This document shows positions 7,918 to 17,260 of a stretch of 64,000 nt of DNA, piece after piece; within the stretch, counting starts at the first letter, position 1; the number at the start of each line of letters is the position of its first letter. The notes under the pieces are model-generated. The model was not told the origin of the DNA. It searched no databases and saw nothing but the letters and a program-made list of their open reading frames with translations. Source of the DNA: Variovorax sp037204085 (GTDB lineage: Bacteria; Pseudomonadota; Gammaproteobacteria; Burkholderiales; Burkholderiaceae_C); the NCBI RefSeq assembly GCF_037204085.1, contig NZ_JBBCBW010000001.1, positions 62,001-126,000 of the forward strand. The letters are read 5' to 3'. A program made the position numbers and the translations under genes.

Positions 7918-8574
7918 TCAGGGATTCCAGTGGAGGAAGTTTCGGTAGAGCTGCAACCCGTGGTCCGCACTCTTCTCCGGGTGGAACTGGGTGGCAAAAA
8001 TGTTATCGCGTGCGATGGCCGCGGTAAAGCATGCCCCGTAATCCGCCTCGCCTACGCTGTGCCGCGCGTCCGCCGGCCGTGCGTAGAAGCTATGCACGAA
8101 GTAGAAGTAGCTCTGGTCGGGAATGCCCGCCCACACGGCGTGCGGCTGGGCCTGGCGCACCTGGTTCCAGCCCATCTGGGGCACCTTGAAGCGGCTGCCG
8201 TCGGGCTGCAGCCTGCCAGCCAGGTCGAACTTGACGACCTCGCCGGGAATCAGGTTCAAGCCGTCGGTCGGCCCCTCGTCGCTGCGCGACAGCAGCATTT
8301 GCATGCCCACGCACACGCCGAAAAGCGGCTTGTTTGCCGCAGCTTCGAGCACCGACTCCTGCAGGCCGGAATCGCGCAGTTCGCGCATGCAGTCGGGCAT
8401 GGCGCCCTGCCCCGGCAGCACCACGCGGGTGGCCTTGCGCACCACCTCGGGGTCGGATGTGACGAAAACCTCGACACCCACCTGGTCAGCCGCATGCCGC
8501 ACGGCTTGGGACACCGAATGCAGGTTGCCCATGCCGTAGTCGACGACCGCGACGGTATTTGCTACAGATTTCAT
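7918..8574 (-). CDS. hisH: Imidazole glycerol phosphate synthase, glutaminase subunit
   Basis: HisH (218 residues) is a class I glutamine amidotransferase that feeds ammonia to HisF. VAVVDYGMGNLHSV opens the domain; the nucleophile elbow is GVCVGMQML and the His/Glu of the triad are in TQFHPEKS. The ATG at 8574 starts MKSVANTVAVVD, 19 bp after hisB; a longer upstream frame overlaps hisB. Its partner hisF lies over 5 kb away. Confidence 0.97.
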   Translation of the reverse strand: MKSVANTVAVVDYGMGNLHSVSQAVRHAADQVGVEVFVTSDPEVVRKATRVVLPGQGAMPDCMRELRDSGLQESVLEAAANKPLFGVCVGMQMLLSRSDEGPTDGLNLIPGEVVKFDLAGRLQPDGSRFKVPQMGWNQVRQAQPHAVWAGIPDQSYFYFVHSFYARPADARHSVGEADYGACFTAAIARDNIFATQFHPEKSADHGLQLYRNFLHWNP

Positions 8575-8593
8575 AGCTGTTCGCTGGAGATTT

Positions 8594-9217
8594 TCAGAGC
8601 GAACCCTTGGTCGAGGGAATGACGCCCACGGAGCGCGGATCGAGCTCCAACGCGCCGCGCATTGCGCGTGCAAAGGCCTTGAACACCGTCTCGCACTGGT
8701 GGTGCGCGTTCACGCCCTTCAGGTTGTCGATGTGCAACGTGACGAACGCGTGATTGACGAAGCCCTGGAAGAACTCGTAGGTCAGCTGGCTGTCGAAAGT
8801 GCCGATCATGCCGCTGGTAAACGGCACGTGCATCACCAGCCCCGGGCGGCCCGAAAAGTCGATGACCACGCGGCTCAGCGCTTCATCCAGGGGCACATAG
8901 GCATGCCCGTAGCGGCGAATGCCCTTCTTGTCGCCCACGGCCTTGGCGACCGCCTGGCCGAGGGTAATGCCGACGTCTTCCACGGTGTGGTGGCCGTCGA
9001 TGTGCAGGTCGCCCTGGCAGTCGATGTCGAGGTCGATCAGGCCGTGGCGGGCGATCTGGTCGAGCATGTGGTCGAAAAAGCCGATGCCGGTGGAAAGCTT
9101 GGCCTTGCCCGTGCCGTCGAGGTTGACGCTGACGGTGATCTTGGTTTCGGCGGTGTTGCGGGTGACCGATGCGGTGCGCGCGGCGGTGCCCGTGTCGGCT
9201 GTTTGGGGGGTGGTCAT
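8594..9217 (-). CDS. hisB: Imidazoleglycerol-phosphate dehydratase
   Basis: HisB (207 residues) is the monofunctional dehydratase, step 7 of histidine synthesis. Metal-binding His-rich motifs are present: FFDHMLDQIARHG, HIDGHHTVEDVGI and NAHHQCETVFKAFARA. There is no phosphatase domain, unlike enterobacterial HisB, so histidinol-phosphate phosphatase must be encoded elsewhere. The ATG (9215-9217) overlaps the hisC stop as ATGA; the first 25 residues are a poorly conserved Thr/Ala-rich leader. Confidence 0.97.
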   Translation of the reverse strand: MTTPQTADTGTAARTASVTRNTAETKITVSVNLDGTGKAKLSTGIGFFDHMLDQIARHGLIDLDIDCQGDLHIDGHHTVEDVGITLGQAVAKAVGDKKGIRRYGHAYVPLDEALSRVVIDFSGRPGLVMHVPFTSGMIGTFDSQLTYEFFQGFVNHAFVTLHIDNLKGVNAHHQCETVFKAFARAMRGALELDPRSVGVIPSTKGSL

Positions 9218-10302
9218 AGTGAGGCTTCGAGTGCCGCGAGCATCCGCGCATTCTCGTCGGACGTTCCGACGGTGAGGCGCAGGCAATTTGCGAGCAGTTC
9301 GTGCATTTTAGAAACGTTCTTCACCAGAATCCCGTGTGCCTTCATGCCCTCGAAGGTCTTGGCGGCATCGGGCACCCGCACGAGGATCATGTTGGCGTCG
9401 CTCGGCCACACCTTCACGCCCACGAGCCGGCCCAGCCCCATCATGAGGCGATGGCGCTCCTCGCGGATTTGCCAGGCCTGGGCCTCGAACACTTCGGCAT
9501 GCTCGAGCGCGAAGAGCGCGCATTCGCAATTGAGCACGCTGATGTTGTAGGGCGGGCGCACCTTGTCGATCTGCGCGATCAGTTCGGCCGGCCCCATGAG
9601 ATAGCCGAGGCGGATGCCCGCCAGGCCGAACTTGCTGAGCGTGCGCATCAGCAGCACATGGTAGTGCCGTGCGATGCGGTCGATATAGCTCCTGGCGGCA
9701 AAGGGCTGGTAAGCCTCGTCGATCACCACCAGGCCGCCCTGCGCGCCCTGAGCCTCGACGATCTTCTCGATGACGGCATCGTCCCAGAGGTTGGCCGTGG
9801 GGTTGTTCGGATAGGCCAGGTACACGATGGCCGGCTTCTCGCGCGCGATGGCAGCGAGCATTGCCGCCTCGTCGAGTTCGAAATCGGCCGTGAGCGGAAC
9901 GCCGGCGAAGCGCAGGCCCTGCAACTGGGCGCTCATGGCGTACATCACGAAGCCGGGCACGGGAGCAAGCAACGTGGCGCCCGGCACATCGCAGGCAATG
10001 GCCAGGAGCGAAATCAGCTCGTCGGAGCCGTTGCCCAGCATCAGCGCAAAGCCTTCGGGCATGCGTGCATGCGCGGCCAGAGCGCGCTGCAGGTCGCCGC
10101 CCCGCTCGCCAGGGTAGCGGTTGAGCGCCAGCGCGCCCAGCCGCTTGCCGAGCTCGGCCTGCAATGCGGGCGGCAGGCCGAACGGGTTCTCCATGGCGTC
10201 GAGCTTGACGAAGCCGCGCGCGTCCTGCACCGCATAGGCGTGCATGGACTGCACGTCGGAGCGGATGCGGTCGATCGGGCGGGCGGTAGGGGAAGTGGTC
10301 AT
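9214..10302 (-). CDS. hisC: Histidinol-phosphate aminotransferase
   Basis: HisC (362 residues), a PLP-dependent fold type I aminotransferase that converts imidazole acetol phosphate to histidinol phosphate. The substrate-binding MENPFGLPP, NGSDELI, the YPNNPTANLW loop and the PLP-lysine motif RTLSKFGLAGIRLGY are all seen. Both ends are in ATGA overlaps: the start with the stop of the Rap1a-like gene and the stop with the hisB start, so three genes are tightly coupled. Confidence 0.96.
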   Translation of the reverse strand: MTTSPTARPIDRIRSDVQSMHAYAVQDARGFVKLDAMENPFGLPPALQAELGKRLGALALNRYPGERGGDLQRALAAHARMPEGFALMLGNGSDELISLLAIACDVPGATLLAPVPGFVMYAMSAQLQGLRFAGVPLTADFELDEAAMLAAIAREKPAIVYLAYPNNPTANLWDDAVIEKIVEAQGAQGGLVVIDEAYQPFAARSYIDRIARHYHVLLMRTLSKFGLAGIRLGYLMGPAELIAQIDKVRPPYNISVLNCECALFALEHAEVFEAQAWQIREERHRLMMGLGRLVGVKVWPSDANMILVRVPDAAKTFEGMKAHGILVKNVSKMHELLANCLRLTVGTSDENARMLAALEASL

Positions 10303-10670
10303 CGGGTGCAGCGGTAGCTGTTCTTGAGGGCGCCGGACATCACCAGTTGCACGGGCATGTCGGCTTCATAGCTGTCGGCGTTGCGGGTCAGCTCGGTTTG
10401 ATAAAGAGAGCGAGCCATCGACGGCTCGAGGCGGTGGCCTTCAACGCAGAAGATGGGTTTTTGCCCGTTGCGCTGCGATGCCTCGACGCCTTCGCGCAGG
10501 CCTTCGAGCACGCCGACGAGGTAATAGCTCGCGTAGGCCTTGCCGTCCTTCTCGTTGGCTTCCAGCGTGCGCAGTTCGCGGATGCTCATGGCCTGCGCAC
10601 CGGCGGCGGCTGCCAGCGCGAGCAACAGCACCAGAAGGCGCGGCAGCAGCGGCACGACGGCAGGCCTCAT
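10299..10670 (-). CDS. Small exported protein, weak Rap1a/Tai immunity-family resemblance
   Basis: 123 residues. A strong signal peptide (to about residue 26, LALAAAAGAQA) precedes a compact domain with YLVGVLEGLREGV, IFCVEGHRLEPSMARSLYQ and a C-terminal KNSYRC, giving two Cys about 55 residues apart that could pair. The pattern of a G-V-L helix, an F-C motif, and an A-L...C end resembles the Rap1a/Tai family of type VI amidase immunity proteins, whose members are often just secreted orphans. No effector gene is nearby. The stop overlaps the hisC start and the gene lies 4 bp after the lipoprotein gene, so it is embedded in the his transcript. Function is not assigned. Confidence 0.65.
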   Translation of the reverse strand: MRPAVVPLLPRLLVLLLALAAAAGAQAMSIRELRTLEANEKDGKAYASYYLVGVLEGLREGVEASQRNGQKPIFCVEGHRLEPSMARSLYQTELTRNADSYEADMPVQLVMSGALKNSYRCTR

Positions 10671-10674
10671 GGCA

Positions 10675-11499
10675 TCACTTGCGGTAGCGCGGCGGCGGCG
10701 CGTACGCGTCGTCGGCCGGGAAGGCGTTCGGCTGGACTGGCGCGGCATTGCGGCGCGGGCGGCGCGATGCCTCCGGCAGCTCCAATTCGAACAGCGCAGC
10801 GCCGATCACGCCGATGTTGCGCACGTCGCCGGCCTCGGTGTTTGCCGCATAGGCGCGGCCCGGGGCGGCAAAACGGAAGGCCGCTACCTCACTCTGGCTC
10901 TTGCGGAAGCCCTCGATGTCGAGGACCTGCTGCGGGCCCAGCACATAGCCGCCGTTGCGCAGGCTGCCGGGCTTGCCGTTCAGCACGTCGAGGCCGTCGA
11001 CGGTGGCGATCACTTCGTAGGCTCGGTCGCTCAGGTTGCGAAAACGCAGCGTGTAGCGCGCGCCTTCGATGCCGGCGAGGCGGAACATGTCGCTGCTGCT
11101 GCGGCGTGCACGCTGCATCGGCAGCGGGCGGCCATTCTCATCAAGCACCGACCATTCGACATCGCCTTGGGCCAGTTGCAGGTTGAGCCGGCGCTCGGGG
11201 TTGTTGCCGGCTTCGCGCCGCACGGTGGATGCCTCGTTGTAGCCGAGCAAGGCCACTTCGTCAGGCTGCGCCGACAGCCGCTTCGCATTGACCGTGCGGG
11301 TCTTCGATTCGATGCCCTCGCCCCACTGCGTGCCGAGCTGTGCGGGTGCGGCAGCGGCGGCGCTGGGAGTTGCGGACAAGGCGGCCGACTCGTTGCGCGG
11401 CGCCTGCGGGATCTGGCTGCAGGCAACGAGCAAGCCCGCGCCTGCTACGAGGCCGGCTGCAAATCTGAAAAAACGCGACCTGTGAAGACGATGAATCAT
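10675..11499 (-). CDS. Predicted lipoprotein of unknown function inside the his cluster
   Basis: 274 residues. The signal peptide ends in the lipobox LLVAC with Cys27, so an outer- or inner-membrane lipoprotein is expected. The mature part is Ala-rich at first, then beta-rich (about residues 60-240), with RRLNLQLAQGDVEWSVLDENG and RYTLRFRNLSDRAYEVIATVDG reminiscent of an immunoglobulin-like sandwich. The C-terminal 35 residues are Pro/Arg-rich and look disordered. I recognise no named family with confidence. It lies 40 bp after hisD and 4 bp before the small exported protein; the pair separates hisD from hisC. Confidence 0.7.
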   Translation of the reverse strand: MIHRLHRSRFFRFAAGLVAGAGLLVACSQIPQAPRNESAALSATPSAAAAAPAQLGTQWGEGIESKTRTVNAKRLSAQPDEVALLGYNEASTVRREAGNNPERRLNLQLAQGDVEWSVLDENGRPLPMQRARRSSSDMFRLAGIEGARYTLRFRNLSDRAYEVIATVDGLDVLNGKPGSLRNGGYVLGPQQVLDIEGFRKSQSEVAAFRFAAPGRAYAANTEAGDVRNIGVIGAALFELELPEASRRPRRNAAPVQPNAFPADDAYAPPPRYRK

Positions 11500-11539
11500 C
11501 TGGCTTGCTCCTCCCGAGCGGTTTTCTATTTGTGAAACT

Positions 11540-12862
11540 TCAGATCTTGCGCAGGCGCATCCGCGCCGCTTCGGCGTGCGCTTGCAGGCCTTCGCCTTCG
11601 GCCAGCGTCACCGCAATGGGGCCGAGCACCTGGGCACCGGCTTCGCTCACTGCGATGAGGCTCGAACGCTTCTGGAAATCGTAGACGCCGAGCGGGCTCG
11701 AAAAGCGCGCCGTGCCGCTGGTCGGCAGCACGTGGTTCGGGCCGGCGCAGTAGTCGCCGAGGCTTTCGCTGGTGAACGCGCCAAGGAAGATCGCACCCGC
11801 GTGGCGCAGCAGCGGCTCCCAGCGGTTCGGCTCGCTGCTGCTGACTTCCAGGTGTTCGGGCGCAATGCGGTTGCTGATCTCGCAGGCCTCTTCCATGCTC
11901 TTCGTGTGGATGAGGGCGCCGCGGCCGTTGAGCGAGGCCGCGATGATTTCCGCGCGCGGCATGGCGGGCAGCAGACGGTCGATCTCGGCCTGCACGCGGT
12001 CGATATACGCCGCATCGGGGCACAGCAAGATGCTCTGCGCCAGCTCGTCATGTTCGGCTTGGCTGAACAGGTCCATGGCCACCCAGTCGGGCGGCGTGGT
12101 GCCATCGGCCAGGACAAGAATTTCGCTCGGGCCCGCGATCATGTCGATGCCCACGGTGCCGAACACACGGCGCTTGGCGGCCGCGACGTAGGCGTTCCCG
12201 GGGCCGGTGATCTTGTCGACCGCGGGAATCGTCGCGGTGCCGTAGGCCAACGCAGCCACGGCTTGCGCGCCGCCGATGGTGAAGCCGCGCGTCACGCCGG
12301 CCACGTAGGCTGCGGCAAGCACGAGCGGGTTCTTCTCGCCACGCGGTGTCGGAACCACCATGATGATTTCGGCCACGCCGGCCACATGCGCCGGAATCGC
12401 GTTCATCAGCACGCTCGACGGATAGGCCGCCTTGCCGCCCGGCACGTAGATGCCGACGCGATCGAGCGGCGTGACCTTCTGGCCGAGCAGCGTGCCGTCG
12501 GCATCGCGGTAGCTCCAGCTTTCGCCGCTCGCCTTCTTCTGGGCCTCGTGGTAGCTGCGCACGCGGCGCGCAGCGGCTTCTAGCGCGTCGCGCTGCGCGG
12601 CGGGCAGCGATTCGAAGGCGGCCTTCAGTTCAGCCTGCGTCAGCTCCAGTTCGGGCAGCGTCTTGGCACCGAGCTTGTCGAAGCGGTTGGTGTACTCCAG
12701 CACCGCATCGTCGCCCCGCTTCTGCACGTCGGCCAGGATGTCGGCCACCACCTTCTCGATGGCTGCGTCCGCGTCGGCAGACCAATGCAGCCGCGCCTTG
12801 AATTCAGCATCGAAGCTGGCCGAAGTCGTGGAGAGACGGGCGGGGGCTGCTTTCAGTGTCAT
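11540..12862 (-). CDS. hisD: Histidinol dehydrogenase
   Basis: HisD (440 residues) is the zinc, NAD-dependent enzyme for the last two oxidations to histidine. Visible are VPGGKAAYPSSVLM, ITGPGNAYVAAAKR, GPSEILVLAD, the SQAEHDE metal/catalytic region, and the C-terminal GPNHVLPTSGTARFSS. Length and start (MTLKAAPARLST) are normal for the family. It follows hisG by 21 bp. Confidence 0.97.
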   Translation of the reverse strand: MTLKAAPARLSTTSASFDAEFKARLHWSADADAAIEKVVADILADVQKRGDDAVLEYTNRFDKLGAKTLPELELTQAELKAAFESLPAAQRDALEAAARRVRSYHEAQKKASGESWSYRDADGTLLGQKVTPLDRVGIYVPGGKAAYPSSVLMNAIPAHVAGVAEIIMVVPTPRGEKNPLVLAAAYVAGVTRGFTIGGAQAVAALAYGTATIPAVDKITGPGNAYVAAAKRRVFGTVGIDMIAGPSEILVLADGTTPPDWVAMDLFSQAEHDELAQSILLCPDAAYIDRVQAEIDRLLPAMPRAEIIAASLNGRGALIHTKSMEEACEISNRIAPEHLEVSSSEPNRWEPLLRHAGAIFLGAFTSESLGDYCAGPNHVLPTSGTARFSSPLGVYDFQKRSSLIAVSEAGAQVLGPIAVTLAEGEGLQAHAEAARMRLRKI

Positions 12863-12883
12863 GAGGCTGGGGGATGAAACTTG

Positions 12884-13534
12884 TCAGGGCGTGGCTGCCG
12901 CCGGAATGGCGGAAGCAAAGGCGTCGATGATGCGGCGGATCGGTTCGCGCTTGAGCTTGAGCGCGGCCTGGTTGACCACGAGGCGCGCGCTGATGTCCAT
13001 GATGCGCTCGACCTCGACCAGGTGATTGGCCCGCAGCGTGTTGCCGGTCGAGACCAGGTCGACGATGGCGTCGGCCAGGCCCGTGAGCGGCGCGAGTTCC
13101 ATGCTGCCGTAGAGCTTGATCAGATCGACGTGCACGCCCTTGCTGGCGAAGAAGTCGCGCGCCAGGCCCACGTATTTGGTGGCCACGCGCAGGCGCGAGC
13201 CCTGCTTCACCGCGGATGCGTAGTCGTAGTCGGCCCGCACGGCCACGCTGAGGCGGCAGGCCGCAATCCGCAGGTCGAGCGGCTGGTAGAGGCCCTGGTT
13301 GCCGTGCTCCAGCAGCACGTCGGAGCCGGTCACGCCCAGGTCGGCGCCGCCGTACTGCACGTAGGTGGGCACGTCGGAGGCGCGCACCAGCACCACGCGC
13401 ACGTCGGGCCGCGTGGTCGCAAGAATCAGCTTGCGCGATTTTTCGGGGTCTTCGGTCACCTCGATGCCGGCGGCGGCCAGCAGGGGCATCGTCTCTTCGA
13501 AGATGCGGCCTTTGGACAGAGCAAGCGTGATCAC
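12884..13534 (-). CDS. hisG: ATP phosphoribosyltransferase, short catalytic form
   Basis: HisG (216 residues) catalyses the committed step, ATP + PRPP to phosphoribosyl-ATP. It is the short form: after GTGNTL-type PRPP loop (here DLVSTGNTLRANHL) the chain ends without the C-terminal regulatory ACT-like domain, so it should need HisZ, which is not in this window. The start codon is GTG (minus strand, 13532-13534) giving MITLALSKGR. It has an AGGAG site 8 bases upstream. Its start codon overlaps the TGA of an 11-codon mini-ORF created by a 32-bp tandem repeat. Confidence 0.95.
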   Translation of the reverse strand: MITLALSKGRIFEETMPLLAAAGIEVTEDPEKSRKLILATTRPDVRVVLVRASDVPTYVQYGGADLGVTGSDVLLEHGNQGLYQPLDLRIAACRLSVAVRADYDYASAVKQGSRLRVATKYVGLARDFFASKGVHVDLIKLYGSMELAPLTGLADAIVDLVSTGNTLRANHLVEVERIMDISARLVVNQAALKLKREPIRRIIDAFASAIPAAATP

Positions 13535-13566
13535 GATTGCGACTCCTGTGATGCAAGCGTGATCAC
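13531..13566 (-). CDS. Mini-ORF 2 in the murA-hisG relay (11 codons)
   Basis: GTG at 13564-13566 begins MITLASQESQS and ends in a TGA that overlaps the GTG start of hisG (13532-13534). An AGGAG lies 8 bases before its start. It is the second copy of the duplicated initiation region and differs from mini-ORF 1 only at residue 5 and in start codon. Translation is inferred, not shown. Confidence 0.5.
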   Translation of the reverse strand: MITLASQESQS

Positions 13567-13594
13567 GATTGCGACTCCTGTGATTCGAGCGTGA

Positions 13595-13598
<4 letters not shown>
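13563..13598 (-). CDS. Mini-ORF 1 in the murA-hisG relay (11 codons)
   Basis: ATG at 13596-13598 overlaps the murA stop codon as ATGA and encodes MITLESQESQS before TGA. Its in-frame interior includes the AGGAG sequence that serves the next start. The TGA overlaps the GTG of mini-ORF 2. The reading frame is certain; translation is inferred from the ribosome sites and overlaps. It has no His codons, so a classical his attenuator peptide is unlikely. Confidence 0.5.
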
Positions 13599-14884
<1,286 letters not shown>

Positions 14885-14923
14885 CGAATTTCCAGCGAAA
14901 TCAGGCCCCGCAGGGCCGGAGAG

Positions 14924-15166
14924 TTATTTTTCCAACGCCGCCCATTCGGCCGGCGTATAGGTCTTCATGGAGAGCGCATGCACCTCGTCAGTGTGCATTT
15001 TCGCACCGAGGGTGGCGTAGACCCGCTGATGCCGCTGAATGGCGCGTTTGCCCTCGAACTCGGCCGAGACGATGGTGGCGTACCAGTGGCGGCCGTCGCC
15101 TTCGAGCGTGATGTGCTCGCAAGGGAGATGGGACTGGATCAGGGCCTGGAGTTGTTCGGCGGTCAT
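14924..15166 (-). CDS. BolA/IbaG family protein
   Basis: 80 residues beginning MTAEQLQALIQSHL, with the BolA-type core GRHWYATIVSAEFEGKRAIQRHQRVYATLG and the C-terminal HALSMKTYTPAEW. The RHQRVY segment with the conserved His corresponds to the Fe-S/glutaredoxin-interacting helix. Genomic position directly before murA matches IbaG (YrbA), the acid-stress BolA paralogue next to murA in E. coli. The gene starts 20 bp after the ABC-2 permease. It probably works with a monothiol glutaredoxin in iron-sulfur trafficking. Confidence 0.9.
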   Translation of the reverse strand: MTAEQLQALIQSHLPCEHITLEGDGRHWYATIVSAEFEGKRAIQRHQRVYATLGAKMHTDEVHALSMKTYTPAEWAALEK

Positions 15167-15186
15167 GGGGTTCTGGAAAAAGGCGG

Positions 15187-15951
15187 TCAGCCTCGGATTT
15201 TGTAGCCGATTCGCAGGAGATGGACGGCAATGGCGCTCACTACCAGCCAGGCGCCGCCGACGATGCCCAGGCTGAGCCAGGGGGAGGCGTCGCTGACTCC
15301 GAAGAAGCCGTAGCGGAAGCCGTCGATCATGTAGAAAAACGGGTTGAGGTGGCTCACCGACTGCCAGAACGGCGGCAGCGAGCCGATCGAATAGAACACG
15401 CCCGAAAGAAATGTCATGGGCATGATCAGGAAGTTCTGGAACACGGCCATCTGGTCGAACTTCTCGGCCCAGAGCCCGGCAATGAGCCCCAGCGTGCCCA
15501 GCATTGCGGAGCCCAGCAGCGCGAACACCACAATCCAGAGCGGTGCAACGAAGCTCGGCATGGCGAAGAACATGGTCACCGCAAACACGCCGAGGCCCAC
15601 CGCCAGCCCGCGGATCACCGACGAGCCCACGTAGGCGAAGAACCAGCCCCAGTGCGAGAGCGGCGTGAGCAGCACGAAGACCAGGTTGCCCATGATCTTG
15701 CTCTGGATGATCGAAGACGAGCTGTTGGCAAAAGCGTTCTGCAGCACGCTCATCATCACCAAGCCCGGCACCAGAAAGGCGGTGTAGCCGACGGAGCCGT
15801 AGACCTTCACGTGGTCTTCGAGCACATGGCCGAACACCATCAGGTAGAGCAGCGCGGTGAGCACCGGCGCGCCGACCGTCTGGAAGCCGACCTTCCAGAA
15901 GCGCAGCGTTTCCTTGTAGAGAAGCGCGCGCCAACCTGTCACGGCCATCAT
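15187..15951 (-). CDS. ABC-2 type exporter permease (YadH-like)
   Basis: 254 residues with six hydrophobic segments and the ABC-2 membrane signature, including LVPGLVMMSVLQNAFANSS near residues 60-80 and FLSGVFYSIGSLPPFWQ in the C-terminal third. Its start (15949-15951) overlaps the stop of the ATPase gene as ATGA, so the two subunits are coupled. It forms a dimeric exporter with that ATPase. The YadGH-type family is linked to envelope maintenance or small hydrophobic substrates; the substrate here is unknown. Confidence 0.9.
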   Translation of the reverse strand: MMAVTGWRALLYKETLRFWKVGFQTVGAPVLTALLYLMVFGHVLEDHVKVYGSVGYTAFLVPGLVMMSVLQNAFANSSSSIIQSKIMGNLVFVLLTPLSHWGWFFAYVGSSVIRGLAVGLGVFAVTMFFAMPSFVAPLWIVVFALLGSAMLGTLGLIAGLWAEKFDQMAVFQNFLIMPMTFLSGVFYSIGSLPPFWQSVSHLNPFFYMIDGFRYGFFGVSDASPWLSLGIVGGAWLVVSAIAVHLLRIGYKIRG

Positions 15952-16895
15952 CGCGACACCTCCAGCGGCGTTTGCTCGCCCGCCATCAGGTCGATGAACA
16001 CATCTTCAAGGTCGGCCTTGCGCATTTCCACGTCTTCCACCACGACGCCGGCTTCGCGGATTGCGGCCAGCAATTGTTCGACTTCATGCGCGTTCTGCGC
16101 TGGCAACTGCACGATGCGCCCGGTGATGCGCGCGTGCTGGGCAATGGCCCAGGGCAGCATGGCATCGGTCTTGAACCGCAGCACGTTGCTGGCGGCCGAC
16201 TTCAGGAGTTCGCTGGTGCGGTCGAGCGCAATCACGCGGCCCAGCTTGAGCATGGCGATGCGGCTGCACAGCGCCTCGGCTTCCTCGAGGTAGTGCGTGG
16301 TGAGCAGCACGGTGCTGCCCTGCTTGTTGAGCCTGGCGACGAACTGCCAGAGCGTCTGGCGCAGTTCCACGTCGACCCCGGCGGTGGGCTCGTCGAGCAC
16401 GATCACAGGCGGCTTGTGCACCAGCGCTTGCGCCACCAGCACCCGGCGCTTCATGCCGCCCGAAAGCTGTCGCATGTTGGCCGTGGCCTTGTCGGCCAGG
16501 CCGAGGCTTTGCAGCAATTCGTCGATCCACGGTTCGTTGTTCTTGATGCCGAAGTAGCCCGACTGGATGCGCAGCGATTCCCGCACATTGAAGAAGGGGT
16601 CGAACACCAGCTCCTGCGGCACGATGCCAAGCTGGCGGCGGGCCTCGGCGTAGTCGCGCTGCACGTCGAAGCCATGCACGCTGATGGCTCCGGCGGTGGG
16701 GCGAGACAAGCCGGCCAGCATGCTGATGAGCGTGGTCTTGCCTGCGCCGTTGGGGCCGAGCAAGCCGAAGAACTCGCCCGGCTCGATCTGGAAGCTGACC
16801 TCGTCGACGGCGCGCAGCCCTTGTTTGCCTTGGGCCCGTTGCTGTCTGGAGGGGGGATAGGTCTTGGAGACCGATTGGAATGAGATCGCGGGCAT
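15948..16895 (-). CDS. ABC-2 type exporter ATPase (YadG-like)
   Basis: 315 residues. Walker A GPNGAGKTT, Q-loop near GIVPQELVFDP, signature LSGGMKRR, Walker B VIVLDEPTAGVD and the H-loop LTTHYLEEAE are all present, in the DrrA/YadG arrangement. A C-terminal 80-residue extension follows the ATPase core. The start MPAISFQSV (16895) is preferred to an upstream frame starting 11 residues earlier because the conserved strand begins here. It sits 88 bp after mlaB. Confidence 0.92.
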   Translation of the reverse strand: MPAISFQSVSKTYPPSRQQRAQGKQGLRAVDEVSFQIEPGEFFGLLGPNGAGKTTLISMLAGLSRPTAGAISVHGFDVQRDYAEARRQLGIVPQELVFDPFFNVRESLRIQSGYFGIKNNEPWIDELLQSLGLADKATANMRQLSGGMKRRVLVAQALVHKPPVIVLDEPTAGVDVELRQTLWQFVARLNKQGSTVLLTTHYLEEAEALCSRIAMLKLGRVIALDRTSELLKSAASNVLRFKTDAMLPWAIAQHARITGRIVQLPAQNAHEVEQLLAAIREAGVVVEDVEMRKADLEDVFIDLMAGEQTPLEVSR

Positions 16896-16983
16896 GGGAG
16901 CCGGCGATTTTACGGGCGCGCCCCGCAAGCTGCTGCGCCGCGGCCAGATGCCCTGACGCGGCCGCCGCCCGGCTGCCCGGCGC

Positions 16984-17256
16984 TCAGGGCGCCGCCGGCA
17001 AAAGGCCTGCGATGCCGTACAGGGCGGCCAGTTCGCGCAGCCGAGGCGAAAGACCCTTCACGGCAAAGCCGCGGCCGAGCGCACTCGATTCGCGGCGGCA
17101 CTCCAGCAGCACGGCCAGCGCCGACGAATCGAATTGCGTCAGCGCGCTGGCGTCGACCACGGTGGAAGTGTCGGTCTGCCCCGCCAGCCCCTGCTGCAGC
17201 ATGCGCATGCAGGCGGGGGCCTCGTCGTGGGTGAGTTTGGTCGGCAGCACCAGCAT
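16984..17256 (-). CDS. mlaB: STAS-domain protein MlaB
   Basis: 90 residues forming a single STAS domain: VVDASALTQFDSSALAVLLE carries the DSSALA motif whose Ser/Thr contacts the ATPase in MlaB of E. coli. MlaB binds MlaF and stabilises the MlaFEDB lipid transporter. The ATG at 17256 lies 4 bp after mlaC. The operon context makes the assignment secure. Confidence 0.9.
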   Translation of the reverse strand: MLVLPTKLTHDEAPACMRMLQQGLAGQTDTSTVVDASALTQFDSSALAVLLECRRESSALGRGFAVKGLSPRLRELAALYGIAGLLPAAP

Positions 17257-17260
17257 GGCG

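Noticed and set aside
10299..10670. A type VI immunity gene implying a toxin system
   Set aside because: The family resemblance is weak and there is no effector or secretion gene nearby; the gene is fixed in the his operon.
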